This document shows positions 29,112 to 38,036 of a stretch of DNA of 64,000 nt, piece by piece. Within the stretch, counting starts at the first letter, position 1; each line of letters opens with the position of its first letter. A program made the translations under genes and the position numbers. The stretch lies in the NCBI RefSeq assembly GCF_004342665.1, contig NZ_SMBY01000007.1, positions 62,001 to 126,000 of the forward strand. The letters are read 5' to 3'. Source of the DNA: Samsonia erythrinae (GTDB taxonomy: Bacteria > Pseudomonadota > Gammaproteobacteria > Enterobacterales > Enterobacteriaceae). The notes under the pieces were generated by a model. It did no database searches. It saw nothing but the letters and a program-made list of their open reading frames with translations, and was not told where the DNA came from.

Positions 29112-29185
29112 GCGATCAAACCTCTTTCTGTTAAGAGAAGGCGGCGTCATCAGGACGCCGCCAGAGGGAGGCTGACGAGCGCGGG

Positions 29186-30535
29186 TTAAGCGCGATGGGC
29201 TAATTCAGCCTTATGCTTTTTCTCATTCAGCATAACAATAACCAGCAGAAGTACCGCCAGAATACTGCCGCCGATCATCACCATAAAGCCGCCGTCCCAA
29301 CCGAAGAAATCCACGGTGTAGCCGACGATGGCGCTGGCCGCAACGGAGCCGCCGAGGTAGCCGAACAGGCCGGTGAAGCCCGCCGCCGTCCCTGCCGCTT
29401 TCTTCGGCGCCAGCTCCAGCGCGTGCAGACCGATGAGCATCACCGGGCCGTAAATCAGGAAGCCGATAACGATCATACAGGTCATATCCACGCCCGGATT
29501 ACCGGCCGGGTTCATCCAATACACGATGGTCGCAATGGTGACCAACGTCATAAAGAACACGCCCGTTGCGCCGCGGTTGCCTTTAAACACTTTATCGGAC
29601 ATCCAGCCGCACAGCAGCGTGCCCGGAATGCCGGCGTATTCGTACAGGAAGTAAGCCCAGGAGGATTTATCCAGCGCGAAATGTTTAACTTCTTTCAGGT
29701 AGGTCGGTGACCAGTCGAGGATGCCGTAACGCAGCAGGTAAACGAAGACGTTGGCGATAGCGATATACCACAGCAGCTTGTTTGGGAAAACGTACTGCAT
29801 GAAGATCTGTTTCGCCGTCAGTTCTTCTTCCGCTTTTTCATTGTAATCAACCGGATAATCGTTCTTGTACTCTTCGATTGGCGGCAGGCCGCAGGATTGC
29901 GGTGTGTCACGCATCAGGGCAAACGCAATCAGCGCAACCAGGATGGCGGCGAAGGCCGGCATATAGAGGGCGGCTTTCCAGTCGTTGAACCACGCCATGC
30001 CCAGCAGGAACAGCAGCGGTGGAATACCGCCCCCGACGTTGTGGGCGCAGTTCCAGATGGAGACGATCCCGCCACGCTCTTTCTGTGACCACCAGTGAAC
30101 CATGGTGCGTCCGCACGGCGGCCATCCCATCCCCTGAAACCAGCCGCACAGGAACAGCAGGACGAACATAATCGCGATGCTGGATGTCGCCCACGGCACA
30201 AAGCCCATGAACAGCATCACGGAGGCGGCCAGAATCAGACCCGCAGGAAGAAATACGCGTGGGTTGGAGCGGTCAGATACCGAGCCCATGATGAATTTGG
30301 AAAAGCCGTAGGCGATAGAAATCCCCGACAGTGCGAAACCCAGATCGCCGCGGGAGAATCCCTGCTCGATCAGGTAAGGCATGGCTAATGCAAAGTTTTT
30401 ACGGACCAGATAATAGGCGGCGTAGCCGAAAAAGATCCCCATGAAGATCTGCCAGCGCAGGCGACGGTAGAGGGGATCGACACGATCCTGTGATACGCGG
30501 GGCTGGTGGGCTGCGGGCCTGAAAATACTCAGCAT
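29186..30535 (-). CDS. glpT: glycerol-3-phosphate/phosphate antiporter
   Basis: GlpT, 449 aa, a 12-helix MFS antiporter that takes up glycerol-3-phosphate in exchange for phosphate. It starts [20 protein letters not shown], and [20 protein letters not shown] contains the substrate-site Arg of helix 1. [20 protein letters not shown] is the organophosphate-antiporter signature. The ATG at 30535 has GGAG six bases upstream. First gene of the leftward glpTQ operon. Confidence 0.97.
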   Translation of the reverse strand: MLSIFRPAAHQPRVSQDRVDPLYRRLRWQIFMGIFFGYAAYYLVRKNFALAMPYLIEQGFSRGDLGFALSGISIAYGFSKFIMGSVSDRSNPRVFLPAGLILAASVMLFMGFVPWATSSIAIMFVLLFLCGWFQGMGWPPCGRTMVHWWSQKERGGIVSIWNCAHNVGGGIPPLLFLLGMAWFNDWKAALYMPAFAAILVALIAFALMRDTPQSCGLPPIEEYKNDYPVDYNEKAEEELTAKQIFMQYVFPNKLLWYIAIANVFVYLLRYGILDWSPTYLKEVKHFALDKSSWAYFLYEYAGIPGTLLCGWMSDKVFKGNRGATGVFFMTLVTIATIVYWMNPAGNPGVDMTCMIVIGFLIYGPVMLIGLHALELAPKKAAGTAAGFTGLFGYLGGSVAASAIVGYTVDFFGWDGGFMVMIGGSILAVLLLVIVMLNEKKHKAELAHRA

Positions 30536-30569
30536 AGATATCTCCAATGCGAAAAAAAACGATAACTTT

Positions 30570-30589
30570 TTTGTTCTATTACGAACGTT
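30570..30589. promoter_or_regulatory. GlpR operator near glpT
   Basis: TGTTCT-ATTA-CGAACG follows the 6-4-6 GlpR pattern TGTTCG-N4-CGAACA in 10 of 12 arm positions. It lies in the glpT leader, so GlpR should repress glpTQ when glycerol-3-phosphate is absent. No glpR gene is in the window. Confidence 0.7.
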
Positions 30590-30706
30590 ATTGTAGGGGG
30601 TTAGCGTGGAAATGGCTGTGATTCATCACGCTAATGTTACGGTTTTATGAAGCTGTGACGATTTTTGTGTGCATGTTAACAGAATAGGAAAATTCGACAG
30701 TGCGCT

Positions 30707-30728
30707 TTTAGTGAGTTGAATCACATTT
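30707..30728. promoter_or_regulatory. CRP box between glpT and glpA
   Basis: AGTGA-gttgaa-TCACA at 30710-30725 matches the CRP consensus TGTGA-N6-TCACA in 9 of 10 positions, in the middle of the divergent region. It should activate both operons under low glucose. Confidence 0.8.
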
Positions 30729-30770
30729 ATCGTTTTTGAACCCTTCTTTATTTTCGTTTTGTGTTCGTTT

Positions 30771-30788
30771 TTGCTCTTTATCAAACAT
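30771..30788. promoter_or_regulatory. second GlpR-type operator near glpA
   Basis: TGCTCT-TTAT-CAAACA (30772-30787) matches the GlpR arms in 9 of 12 positions and lies about 60 bases before the glpA ATG. Weaker than the site near glpT. Confidence 0.5.
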
Positions 30789-30846
30789 TGACCCGTCTTT
30801 TTGTGTCCCAATAGCAACATGTAGGCCGTCCGCCTGGAGCGAGAAG

Positions 30847-32517
30847 ATGATGCAAAACACGGGGAACTGGCGTGAAACGGATGTGGTTGTCATCGGCGGT
30901 GGCGCGACGGGCGCAGGTACGGCACGGGATTGCGCCCTGCGCGGACTGCGCTGTCTGTTGCTTGAACGTTATGATATTGCGACCGGGGCGACCGGACGTA
31001 ACCACGGTTTACTGCACAGCGGCGCCCGCTATGCGGTGACTGACGGCGAATCTGCCCGCGAATGTATTGAAGAAAACCGGATTCTGCGGCGCATCGCCCG
31101 CCACTGCATTGAGCCAACCGATGGCCTGTTTATTACGTTGCCGGAAGACGATCTCGGCTGGCAGGCGCAGTTTATTACCGCCTGCCAGCAGGCGGGGATT
31201 CGCGCACAGGCGATAGATCCGCAGGAAGCGCTGCGTTTGGAGCCCGCCGCAAACCCGGCGCTGATTGGCGCGGTACGTGTGCCGGATGGTTCCGTCGATC
31301 CTTTTCGGCTGACGGCCGCCAATATGATCGATGCCTGCGAGCACGGGGCGGAAGTGCTCACCTATCATGAGGTTATCGGGCTGATTCGACAAGGCGACCG
31401 TATTACCGGCGTGCGCGTTTTCGACCATAAAAACGGCGTGGAAACAGAAATCTACGCGCAGGTCGTGGTGAATGCCGGGGGGATCTGGGGACAACGCATT
31501 GCGGAATATGCCGATCTGCGTGTGCGCATGTTTCCGGCGAAAGGCGCGCTGCTGATTCTTGGACACCGCATCAACAATATGGTGATCAACCGCTGCCGGA
31601 AACCGGCGGATGCCGATATTCTGGTGCCGGGCGATACGATTTCGCTGATTGGCACCACCTCAACCCACATCGACTACGATCAAATCGACAATATGCTGGT
31701 GACGCCTGCCGAGGTGGAAACGCTGATGCGGGAAGGGTCCCGGCTAGCGCCTGGACTTGCGAGTACGCGCATTCTCCGCGCTTATGCGGGCGTCCGGCCG
31801 CTGGTGGCCAACGATAGTGACCCCAGTGGGCGCAGCGTGAGTCGCGGCATTGTGCTGCTCGACCATGCCAGCCGCGACGGGCTGGAGGGGTTTATTACCA
31901 TTACCGGCGGCAAGCTGATGACCTATCGCCTGATGGCGGAGTGGGTGACCGATACCGTCTGCAAAAAGCTGGGTCATGATGTGGCCTGCTCGACGGCACA
32001 AACGCCTCTGCCCGGTTCTGAATCGCTGGCGGAGATGAAAACTCCCCCTCACGCCCTGTCAGCTTATGCTGCGGCCAAACCGCTCTCTGCGCCGCTGCGC
32101 GGTTCGGCGATTTATCGCCACGGCAAACGCGCCGGGCGATTACTTTCCGGTGAACGGCTGGATGGCAGCCTGGTGTGCGAGTGTGAGGCCGTGACGGCGG
32201 GTGAAGTGCGCTACGCCGTGGCGTCATTGCAGGTCAATAACCTGATTGATTTACGTCGTCGCACGCGTGTTGGCATGGGCACCTGTCAGGGGGAGCTGTG
32301 CGCCTGCCGCGCGGCGGGGCTACTGTGCCGTCTGGGCACCACGACGCCGGAGCAGTCGTTCACACAACTTAGCCAGTTTTTGAACGAACGCTGGAAAGGT
32401 ATCCGTCCGGTTGTCTGGGGGAATGCGCTGCGCGAAAGTGAATTTACCCGTTGGGTTTATCAGGGGCTGTGCGGCTTGACGGACAACGACAGACAGGAGG
32501 ATCGTCATGCGCTATGA
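30847..32517 (+). CDS. glpA: anaerobic glycerol-3-phosphate dehydrogenase, subunit A
   Basis: GlpA, 556 aa, the catalytic FAD subunit of GlpABC, which oxidises glycerol-3-phosphate to dihydroxyacetone phosphate for anaerobic respiration. FAD-binding VVIGGGATGAGTARD (17-24 core), then the GATGRNHGLLHSGARY DAO segment. The C-terminal BFD-like cysteines are SLVCECEAVTAGEVRYA and GMGTCQGELCACR. The start ATG at 30847 has GGAG seven bases upstream; an open frame extends further left through the control region and is rejected. It overlaps glpB by 11 bases. Confidence 0.96.
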   Translation: MMQNTGNWRETDVVVIGGGATGAGTARDCALRGLRCLLLERYDIATGATGRNHGLLHSGARYAVTDGESARECIEENRILRRIARHCIEPTDGLFITLPEDDLGWQAQFITACQQAGIRAQAIDPQEALRLEPAANPALIGAVRVPDGSVDPFRLTAANMIDACEHGAEVLTYHEVIGLIRQGDRITGVRVFDHKNGVETEIYAQVVVNAGGIWGQRIAEYADLRVRMFPAKGALLILGHRINNMVINRCRKPADADILVPGDTISLIGTTSTHIDYDQIDNMLVTPAEVETLMREGSRLAPGLASTRILRAYAGVRPLVANDSDPSGRSVSRGIVLLDHASRDGLEGFITITGGKLMTYRLMAEWVTDTVCKKLGHDVACSTAQTPLPGSESLAEMKTPPHALSAYAAAKPLSAPLRGSAIYRHGKRAGRLLSGERLDGSLVCECEAVTAGEVRYAVASLQVNNLIDLRRRTRVGMGTCQGELCACRAAGLLCRLGTTTPEQSFTQLSQFLNERWKGIRPVVWGNALRESEFTRWVYQGLCGLTDNDRQEDRHAL

Positions 32518-33769
32518 CGTTGTCATTATCGGCGGAGGGCTGGCGGGACTAACCTGCGGCATTCGCTTAGCGGAGCAGGGAAAACGCTGCGCGATTGTCA
32601 GTGCCGGGCAGAATGCGCTGCATTTTGCCTCCGGCGCGCTGGATTTACTCTCCTATCTACCCGACGGACAGTCCGTCGACCAACCACTCGCGGCACTAGA
32701 GGAACTGGCGCGTCAGGCGCCTCATCATCCTTATTCCCGCATGGGTGCGGCGACGGTCGCGGCGTTGTTATCGCAGGCCGAGGCGCTGTTGGCGCGCAGC
32801 CATCTTTCCCTACAGGGGAGCTACCAGCGCAACCACTGGCGTATGACGCCGCTAGGCAAGTTTCGCCCGTGTTGGCTCAGCCCGGTTGAAGGCGTGACGC
32901 GCGGTCTGCCGGATTCCGGTTTTGGCGCCAATCCGCTGATTGTCGGTATTGAGGGTTTTCTGGATTTTCAACCGCGCATAGTTAGCGGCCTGCTTCAGGA
33001 GCAGGGCATTGCGGCACGCAGTGATGAACTGAAGCTGCCCGTGCTTGATGCGCTGCGCCAGAATCCCAGCGAGTTCCGGGCGGTGAATATCGCTCGTGTA
33101 CTCGATCGCGCGGAAAACCGCTCCGCATTGATCGCCGAACTGTCACTCTTGGCCAGCGGCAACGACGCTATCATCATGCCCGCCTGTCTGGGGCTGGATA
33201 GCCCGGACATTGTGGATGCATTACGCAATGCGCTGGGCAAGCCGGTGCGGTTATTACCTACGCTGCCGCCGTCATTATTGGGGTTACGATTGCATCAGGC
33301 GCTGTCTTCGCGTTTCCGCCAGTTGGGAGGCATGGTCATGCCGGGGGATCGCGTGGTACGGGGTTCGCTGCTGCCGAAGAAGGTTGCAGTCTATAGCCAG
33401 CATCATCGTGATATTCCGCTTCAGGCGCAGCATGTTGTGCTGGCGAGCGGCAGTTTCTTTAGCAACGGGCTTGTCTCACAGTTTGATCGCGTGGCCGAGC
33501 CGGTTTTTGGGCTGGACGTTCGCTTTGCCGAACGACGTGAAGATTGGAGCCATCAGGATGTTTTTGCACCGCAGCCTTATATGCAATTTGGCGTTGTGAC
33601 CGATGAACGCCTGCATCCGCGTATCGGCGGCGAAACGGTTGACACGCTGTATGCCATTGGTGCGGTCTTGGAAGGGTTCGATCCCATCGCACAGGGATGT
33701 GGGGCCGGCGTTTCCTTGCTGAGCGCCCTCTATGTCGCCGAACAGATTCTGAAGGAGGCTAACGCGTGA
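32507..33769 (+). CDS. glpB: anaerobic glycerol-3-phosphate dehydrogenase, subunit B
   Basis: GlpB, 420 aa, FMN-type flavoprotein subunit of GlpABC. N-terminal nucleotide-binding MRYDVVIIGGGLAGLTCGIR; later HHPYSRMGAATV, FRPCWLSPVEGV and the C-terminal YAIGAVLEGFDPIAQGCGAG. The ATG lies inside the last codons of glpA, and the TGA overlaps the glpC GTG, so the three subunits are translationally coupled. Confidence 0.96.
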   Translation: MRYDVVIIGGGLAGLTCGIRLAEQGKRCAIVSAGQNALHFASGALDLLSYLPDGQSVDQPLAALEELARQAPHHPYSRMGAATVAALLSQAEALLARSHLSLQGSYQRNHWRMTPLGKFRPCWLSPVEGVTRGLPDSGFGANPLIVGIEGFLDFQPRIVSGLLQEQGIAARSDELKLPVLDALRQNPSEFRAVNIARVLDRAENRSALIAELSLLASGNDAIIMPACLGLDSPDIVDALRNALGKPVRLLPTLPPSLLGLRLHQALSSRFRQLGGMVMPGDRVVRGSLLPKKVAVYSQHHRDIPLQAQHVVLASGSFFSNGLVSQFDRVAEPVFGLDVRFAERREDWSHQDVFAPQPYMQFGVVTDERLHPRIGGETVDTLYAIGAVLEGFDPIAQGCGAGVSLLSALYVAEQILKEANA

Positions 33770-34977
33770 GCCTGCTTAGCGATGACCGTTTTGAAGACTG
33801 TATAAAATGTACGGTCTGTACCACATATTGCCCGGTTTCGCGCGTCAATCCGCTATACCCTGGTCCGAAACAGGCGGGGCCGGATGGTGAACGCCTGCGG
33901 CGCAAAGATCCGGCGCTGTATGATGACGCGCTAAAGTACTGCACTAACTGTAAGCGCTGTGAAGTGGCATGTCCGTCGGACGTTAACATCGGCGATATTA
34001 TCCAGCGCGCGAAAGCGACGCACGGCGCTCATAAGCCGACATTGCGCGATGCGATTTTAAGTCATACCGATTTTATGGGGACCGTTGCCACGCCGTTCGC
34101 GCCGTTGGTGAATACGGCGACCAGCCTGAAACCGGTGCGTCAACTGCTGGATAAAGCGTTGAAAATCGACCATCGGCGCCAATTGCCGAAATATTCGTTA
34201 GGCACCTTCCGGCGCTGGTATCGCCAGCAGGCTGCAAAGCAACAGACTTACGATGAGCAGGTGGCTTATTTCCACGGCTGCTATGTGAATTACAACCATC
34301 CGCAATTGGGTAAAGATTTGATTCGGGTGTTTAACGCAATGGGGATTGGCGTCCAACTGCTGAGTAAAGAGAAGTGTTGCGGTGTGCCGCTGATTGCCAA
34401 TGGTTTTCACGACAGGGCGAGGAAGCAGGCGCGCGTCAATATCCGCTCGCTGGATGAGGCCATCAATCAAAAATCGATACCGGTGGTGGCGACGTCATCC
34501 AGTTGCACGTTTACCTTACGTGATGAATACCCGCACCTGCTGGGCGTGGATAACGGCCACGTGCGCGATGGCATCGAACTGGTGACGCGCCAGCTCTACC
34601 GCCTGCTGGAAGAGGAAGGGAGAACGCTGCCGCTGCGCGAACTGCCGCTGCGGGTGGCGTACCACACGCCTTGCCATCTGGAGCGCATGGGCTGGACGGC
34701 GTATACCCTGGCGCTGTTGCAACGTATTCCCGGTTTAGAGCTGGTGGTGCTGGATTCCCAATGTTGCGGCATCGCGGGTACTTACGGTTTTAAAAGCGAG
34801 AATTACGCCATCTCGCAGGGGATTGGCGCGCCGCTGTTCCGCCAGATTGAAGAGAGCGGGGCGGATGTCGTAGTCACGGATTGCGAAACTTGTAAATGGC
34901 AGATAGAGATGTCGACCAGCAAACGGTGTGAGCACCCGATCACCCTGCTGGCTAGGGCATTGGCGCAGTCAGAGTAA
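33766..34977 (+). CDS. glpC: anaerobic glycerol-3-phosphate dehydrogenase, subunit C
   Basis: GlpC, 403 aa, iron-sulfur membrane-anchoring subunit that passes electrons from GlpAB to the quinone pool. Two ferredoxin-type clusters: Cys12/15/18/22 (CIKCTVCTTYC) and Cys59/62/65/69 (CTNCKRCEVAC). Two CCG domains follow (EKCCGVPLIANGF and SQCCGIAGTYGFK). The start is GTG at 33766, sharing GTGA with the glpB stop and preceded by AAGGAGG. Confidence 0.96.
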   Translation: MSLLSDDRFEDCIKCTVCTTYCPVSRVNPLYPGPKQAGPDGERLRRKDPALYDDALKYCTNCKRCEVACPSDVNIGDIIQRAKATHGAHKPTLRDAILSHTDFMGTVATPFAPLVNTATSLKPVRQLLDKALKIDHRRQLPKYSLGTFRRWYRQQAAKQQTYDEQVAYFHGCYVNYNHPQLGKDLIRVFNAMGIGVQLLSKEKCCGVPLIANGFHDRARKQARVNIRSLDEAINQKSIPVVATSSSCTFTLRDEYPHLLGVDNGHVRDGIELVTRQLYRLLEEEGRTLPLRELPLRVAYHTPCHLERMGWTAYTLALLQRIPGLELVVLDSQCCGIAGTYGFKSENYAISQGIGAPLFRQIEESGADVVVTDCETCKWQIEMSTSKRCEHPITLLARALAQSE

Positions 34978-35028
34978 CAAACAGTAGGGGAGTAAAACGG
35001 GTAATGCTGGCCACTTAATCCTTATTTT

Positions 35029-35106
35029 AGAGAAACACGGGGATGAGGTTCCCGCAGGGACACCTCGCCCCGTGGTCGCTCCGCGTCTCCCGGTTCTTAA
35101 ACGATC
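35029..35106 (+). repeat. interspersed palindromic repeat, copy B
   Basis: The core is a long imperfect stem: CACGGGG (35036-35042) pairs with CCCCGTG (35068-35074), and inside it GAGGTTCCC faces GGGACACCTC. The flank CTCCCGGTTCTTAAACGATC follows. The same order appears, inverted, at 27915-27993. No T run follows the stem. Confidence 0.65.
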
Positions 35107-35171
35107 AACACTAAGCAAAATGGGCCGTTCTTCCTTCCGTATTGAGAATAAGAATTTATCGCAAAAAGAAC

Positions 35172-35202
35172 TTTACAAGTGCAAATGATAATGATTATTA
35201 TT
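35172..35202 (+). promoter_or_regulatory. ryhB promoter with Fur box
   Basis: TTTACA (35172-35177) and TATTAT (35196-35201) are 18 bases apart. Over the -10 lies TGATAAT-G-ATTATTA (35186-35200), which fits the 7-1-7 Fur pattern in 13 of 14 arm positions. Fur-Fe2+ should block the promoter when iron is plentiful. Start of transcription near 35208. Confidence 0.85.
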
Positions 35203-35207
35203 GCTAT

Positions 35208-35368
35208 GCGTTCCGGGGAACGGCGTCATGCGCCTCTGTTAATGAGGCCGGGTTTAATCATGAATGGTTAATGCCATGTACGACAATCCGGTTTCCCTGT
35301 GAAGGCACGACATTGCTCACATTGCTTCCAGTATTATTTAGCCAGCTCGGGTGCTGGCTTTTTTTTTT
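35208..35368 (+). ncRNA. ryhB: small RNA RyhB (long form)
   Basis: The stretch 35301-35340 keeps the RyhB core: GCACGACATTGCTCACATTG, then CTTCCAGTATTA. The terminator stem follows at once (AGCCAGC 35340-35346 with GCTGGCT 35353-35359 and ten T). RyhB is made under iron lack and, with Hfq, pairs with mRNAs of iron-using proteins and sodB. E. coli has it in the same neighbourhood (yhhW-yhhX-ryhB). E. coli RyhB is about 90 nt; here the Fur-controlled promoter puts the 5' end about 95 nt before the core, giving about 160 nt. A second, nearer start cannot be excluded. Confidence 0.88.
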
Positions 35369-35493
35369 GCCTTACGTACCGTTCTCTTCCTCATCCCGTT
35401 CTGATTTTTCGAACAGCGCGTTGAGTTTTTTGCGCTATCTTATTTCCCGCCACCCGGTAGACTTTCTTTATCAGAAACGCGGGAGACAAAAAC

Positions 35494-36189
35494 ATGCTCT
35501 ACTTACGTAAAGCGCAAGATCGTGGGCACGCCAATCACGGCTGGCTCGACAGCTGGCACACGTTTTCATTCGCCGATTATTATGATCCTCACTTTATGGG
35601 GTTTTCGGCGCTGCGCGTCATTAATGAAGACTATATTGAAGGCGGGCAGGGCTTTGGCACGCATCCTCACAAAGACATGGAAATTCTGACTTATGTGTTG
35701 TCCGGCGTGATTGAACATCAGGACAGCATGGGGAATAAAGAGCAGGTGCCAGCGGGTGAATTCCAGATTATGAGCGCGGGTACGGGCATTCGTCATTCCG
35801 AGTACAACGCCAGTCAGGACGAACAGCTGCACCTGTATCAAATCTGGATTATTCCGGAGAAAACCGGGCTGACGCCGCGCTACGAGCAGAAACGCTTCGA
35901 TGTGCCGCAAGGGCGTCAACTGGTGCTGTCCCCGGATGCACGCGAAGGGTCGTTGAAAGTCTTTCAGGATATGACGCTGTGGCGTTGGGCGCTGAACGCG
36001 CAGGAGCAGTCGATGTATTCGATTCAGGCCGATCGTCGCGTTTGGATTCAGGTCGTGCGCGGTACGGTAGAGATTAACGGTCAGAAAGCGCAAACCAGCG
36101 ATGCTTTCGCCATCTGGGATGAAACGGCGCTTTCCGTGCTGGCCAGCGAGGACAGCGAAATCCTGCTGTTTGATTTGCCGCCGGTATAA
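35494..36189 (+). CDS. yhhW: pirin-like bicupin YhhW (quercetinase)
   Basis: YhhW, 231 aa, equals E. coli. Pirin family double cupin; the E. coli protein has quercetin 2,3-dioxygenase activity. Metal ligands are in FGTHPHKDMEILTYVL (two His) and in RHSEYN (a third), with the Glu in GEFQIMSAGTG nearby. It lies 125 bases after the ryhB terminator and ends at its own terminator. Confidence 0.95.
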   Translation: MLYLRKAQDRGHANHGWLDSWHTFSFADYYDPHFMGFSALRVINEDYIEGGQGFGTHPHKDMEILTYVLSGVIEHQDSMGNKEQVPAGEFQIMSAGTGIRHSEYNASQDEQLHLYQIWIIPEKTGLTPRYEQKRFDVPQGRQLVLSPDAREGSLKVFQDMTLWRWALNAQEQSMYSIQADRRVWIQVVRGTVEINGQKAQTSDAFAIWDETALSVLASEDSEILLFDLPPV

Positions 36190-36211
36190 CGGCCGTCAAA
36201 CGCTAGTGAAG

Positions 36212-36241
36212 AAGCCCGCGGAGGAAATGACGCGGGTTTTT
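36212..36241 (+). terminator. terminator after yhhW
   Basis: CCCGCG (36215-36220) pairs with CGCGGG (36231-36236) around a 10-base loop, followed by TTTTT, 25 bases after the yhhW stop. Confidence 0.8.
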
Positions 36242-36359
36242 ACATTTCTAAATGCCTGAGGCTATCATTCAGTTTCTGGCCTTTTGCCTTTACTTTTCTT
36301 TCTTTACACTTTTTTTGCTAGACTTAGCGTACTGTTTTTCAGGGCATTTTTAGTCGACG

Positions 36360-37355
36360 ATGAAGAAAAAAAGACCCGTTCTCCAGGATGTTGCCGACCG
36401 TGTAGGCATTACCAAAATGACGGTAAGCCGCTATCTGCGCAACCCCGCGCAGGTCTCTGCGGCGTTGCAGGAAAAAATCGCCATTGCGCTGGATGAGCTA
36501 GGCTATATCCCTAATCTGGCGCCGAATATGCTCGCCAGTTCCACCAGCCGGGCGATCGGCGTGTTGCTGCCGTCGCTGACCAATCAGGTTTTTGCCGAGG
36601 TGCTGCGCGGCATCGAACGCACGGCGGAGGCGCATGGCTATCAGACCATGCTGGCGCACTACGGCTATCATCCTGAAAAAGAAGAACAACGTCTGACGTC
36701 GTTGCTGTCGTATCACATTGACGGGCTTATTTTGGCCGAACGCACCCACACGCCGCGCACCCGACAGATGCTGGATGTTGCCGGCATTCCGGTGGTGGAG
36801 CTGATGGATTCCGTTTCTTCCTGTCTGGATATGGCGGTGGGATTTGATAACGTTGAAGCGGCGCGTCAGATGACGCTGCGCATGGTGGCGCGGGGGAATC
36901 GTCATATTGTTTATCTCGGCGCGCGGCTGGATGAACGAACGCTGATGCGTTGCCGGGGTTATGAACAGGCGATGTGGGAAAGCGGACTGAAGAGCTATTG
37001 TGTCATGAACGAGCGCGCCTCTTCCTATTCGCTTGGCGGTGAACTGCTGCGCCAGACGCAGGCGGAATACCCACAGGTTGACAGCGTATTTTGCACCAAT
37101 GACGATCTGGCCGTTGGTGCGATATTCGAATGTCAGCGGCAAGGACTACGTGTGCCGGACGATATCGGCGTGGCTGGCTTCCACGGGCACGACATCGGGC
37201 AGGCCATGGTGCCGAAACTCGCCAGCGTACTAACGCCGCGTGAACACATGGGGCGCATCGGCACCGAGCGTTTGTTGGCTCGCTTGCGGGGCGAGCCGGT
37301 CGAGCAGGACATGATCGATGTCGGTTTTACCGTACTGGACGGCGAAAGCCTTTAA
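36360..37355 (+). CDS. gntR: gluconate-utilisation repressor GntR
   Basis: GntR, 331 aa, LacI-family repressor released by gluconate. N-terminal helix-turn-helix VLQDVADRVGITKMTVSRYL (about 6-25), hinge (LAPNMLASSTSRAIGV), then a periplasmic-binding-protein-like core ending in LASVLTPREHMGRIGTERLL. Its targets are visible nearby: two operators before the gluconate permease and gntK. It converges with gntK, nine bases away. Confidence 0.95.
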   Translation: MKKKRPVLQDVADRVGITKMTVSRYLRNPAQVSAALQEKIAIALDELGYIPNLAPNMLASSTSRAIGVLLPSLTNQVFAEVLRGIERTAEAHGYQTMLAHYGYHPEKEEQRLTSLLSYHIDGLILAERTHTPRTRQMLDVAGIPVVELMDSVSSCLDMAVGFDNVEAARQMTLRMVARGNRHIVYLGARLDERTLMRCRGYEQAMWESGLKSYCVMNERASSYSLGGELLRQTQAEYPQVDSVFCTNDDLAVGAIFECQRQGLRVPDDIGVAGFHGHDIGQAMVPKLASVLTPREHMGRIGTERLLARLRGEPVEQDMIDVGFTVLDGESL

Positions 37356-37364
37356 GCGGTTGCA

Positions 37365-37877
37365 TTAGGCTGCCGCGCGTAGTGCTTCAATGCAGCGCTG
37401 AACGACCTCTTCCCGGGTGCCGTCAATATCGACCTTCAGTACGTCGGGTTCGTCGCTGCCCGGCTCTTCCAGCGCGTCGAACTGGCTTTTCAGCAGTTCC
37501 GTCGGCATAAAGTGCCCGGCTCTGGCTCTGTGGCGTTCCAGAACCAGTTCAAAGCTGCCTTTCAAATAGAGGAATACCATTTTTTCGTTCCCTTCGCGCA
37601 GACGGTCGCGATAACGCTTTTTCAGCGCGGAACAGACAATAATGCCGGTCTCGTTTTTGTGCGCCAGGCTGTAGGCGGCATCGTTAAGTCGTTCCAGCCA
37701 TGGGGCGCGATCGTCGTCGTTCAGCGGTGTGCCGCTGGCCATTTTTTGAATATTGGCGCGCGGATGCAGATCGTCGCCGTCAATAAATTTTGCCTGAATG
37801 GCGCGGCCTAGCTCAGCGCCAACTGAAGATTTACCGCTGCCTGACACGCCCATCAGAATAATGCTTCGACCTGACAT
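37365..37877 (-). CDS. gntK: gluconokinase
   Basis: Gluconokinase, 170 aa, makes 6-phosphogluconate from gluconate and ATP. Walker A GVSGSGKS (10-17), substrate region FIDGDDLHPRANIQKMASG, and CSALKKRYRDRLR. In E. coli gntR-gntK-gntU read one way; here gntK is inverted and diverges from the permease gene, sharing its operator region. Confidence 0.95.
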   Translation of the reverse strand: MSGRSIILMGVSGSGKSSVGAELGRAIQAKFIDGDDLHPRANIQKMASGTPLNDDDRAPWLERLNDAAYSLAHKNETGIIVCSALKKRYRDRLREGNEKMVFLYLKGSFELVLERHRARAGHFMPTELLKSQFDALEEPGSDEPDVLKVDIDGTREEVVQRCIEALRAAA

Positions 37878-37936
37878 AATTTGATCTCTATCCCAAACTG
37901 TAAATTAAATGATACTTAATGGTTCCAGACTTTAAC

Positions 37937-37966
37937 ATGTTACCCGTATCATGTTACCGGTATCAA
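37937..37966. promoter_or_regulatory. two overlapping GntR operators
   Basis: ATGTTACCCGTATCAT (37937-37952) and ATGTTACCGGTATCAA (37951-37966) are two copies of the GntR operator, sharing two bases. They lie between gntK and the permease, so GntR can silence both at once. Confidence 0.8.
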
Positions 37967-37970
37967 ATGA

Positions 37971-37992
37971 TGATGTGATACATCTCACAAAC
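37971..37992. promoter_or_regulatory. CRP box before the gluconate permease
   Basis: TGTGA-tacatc-TCACA (37974-37989) is a perfect match to the CRP core. It sits right beside the GntR operators, 45 bases before the permease ATG. Activation of gluconate uptake by cAMP-CRP is expected, although the site lies close to the start codon. Confidence 0.85.
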
Positions 37993-38036
37993 AATCAGCC
38001 AATCCAGAACCGGATGCCCTAAAGAGATTATTAACC

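Larger units (their letters stand above)
30536..30846. promoter_or_regulatory. divergent glpTQ/glpABC control region
   Basis: This 311-base gap carries the promoters for both operons. I can place one good CRP box (30707-30728) and two GlpR-type operators (30570-30589, 30771-30788). Weaker CRP-like TGTGA half sites are at about 30617 and 30653. Confidence 0.75.
34978..35207. other. intergenic stretch glpC to ryhB
   Basis: Holds no gene. It contains copy B of the interspersed repeat (35029-35106), whose big stem may also end glpABC transcription, and the ryhB promoter with its Fur box. Confidence 0.6.

Noticed and set aside
30761-30777. TGTTCG-TTTT-TGCTCT as a further GlpR operator
   Set aside because: The left arm is perfect but the right arm matches in only two of six positions; the overlapping site at 30771-30788 fits better.
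35142-35510. Rightward open frame across ryhB
   Set aside because: It runs through the RyhB promoter, core and terminator; the non-coding RNA explains the sequence better.
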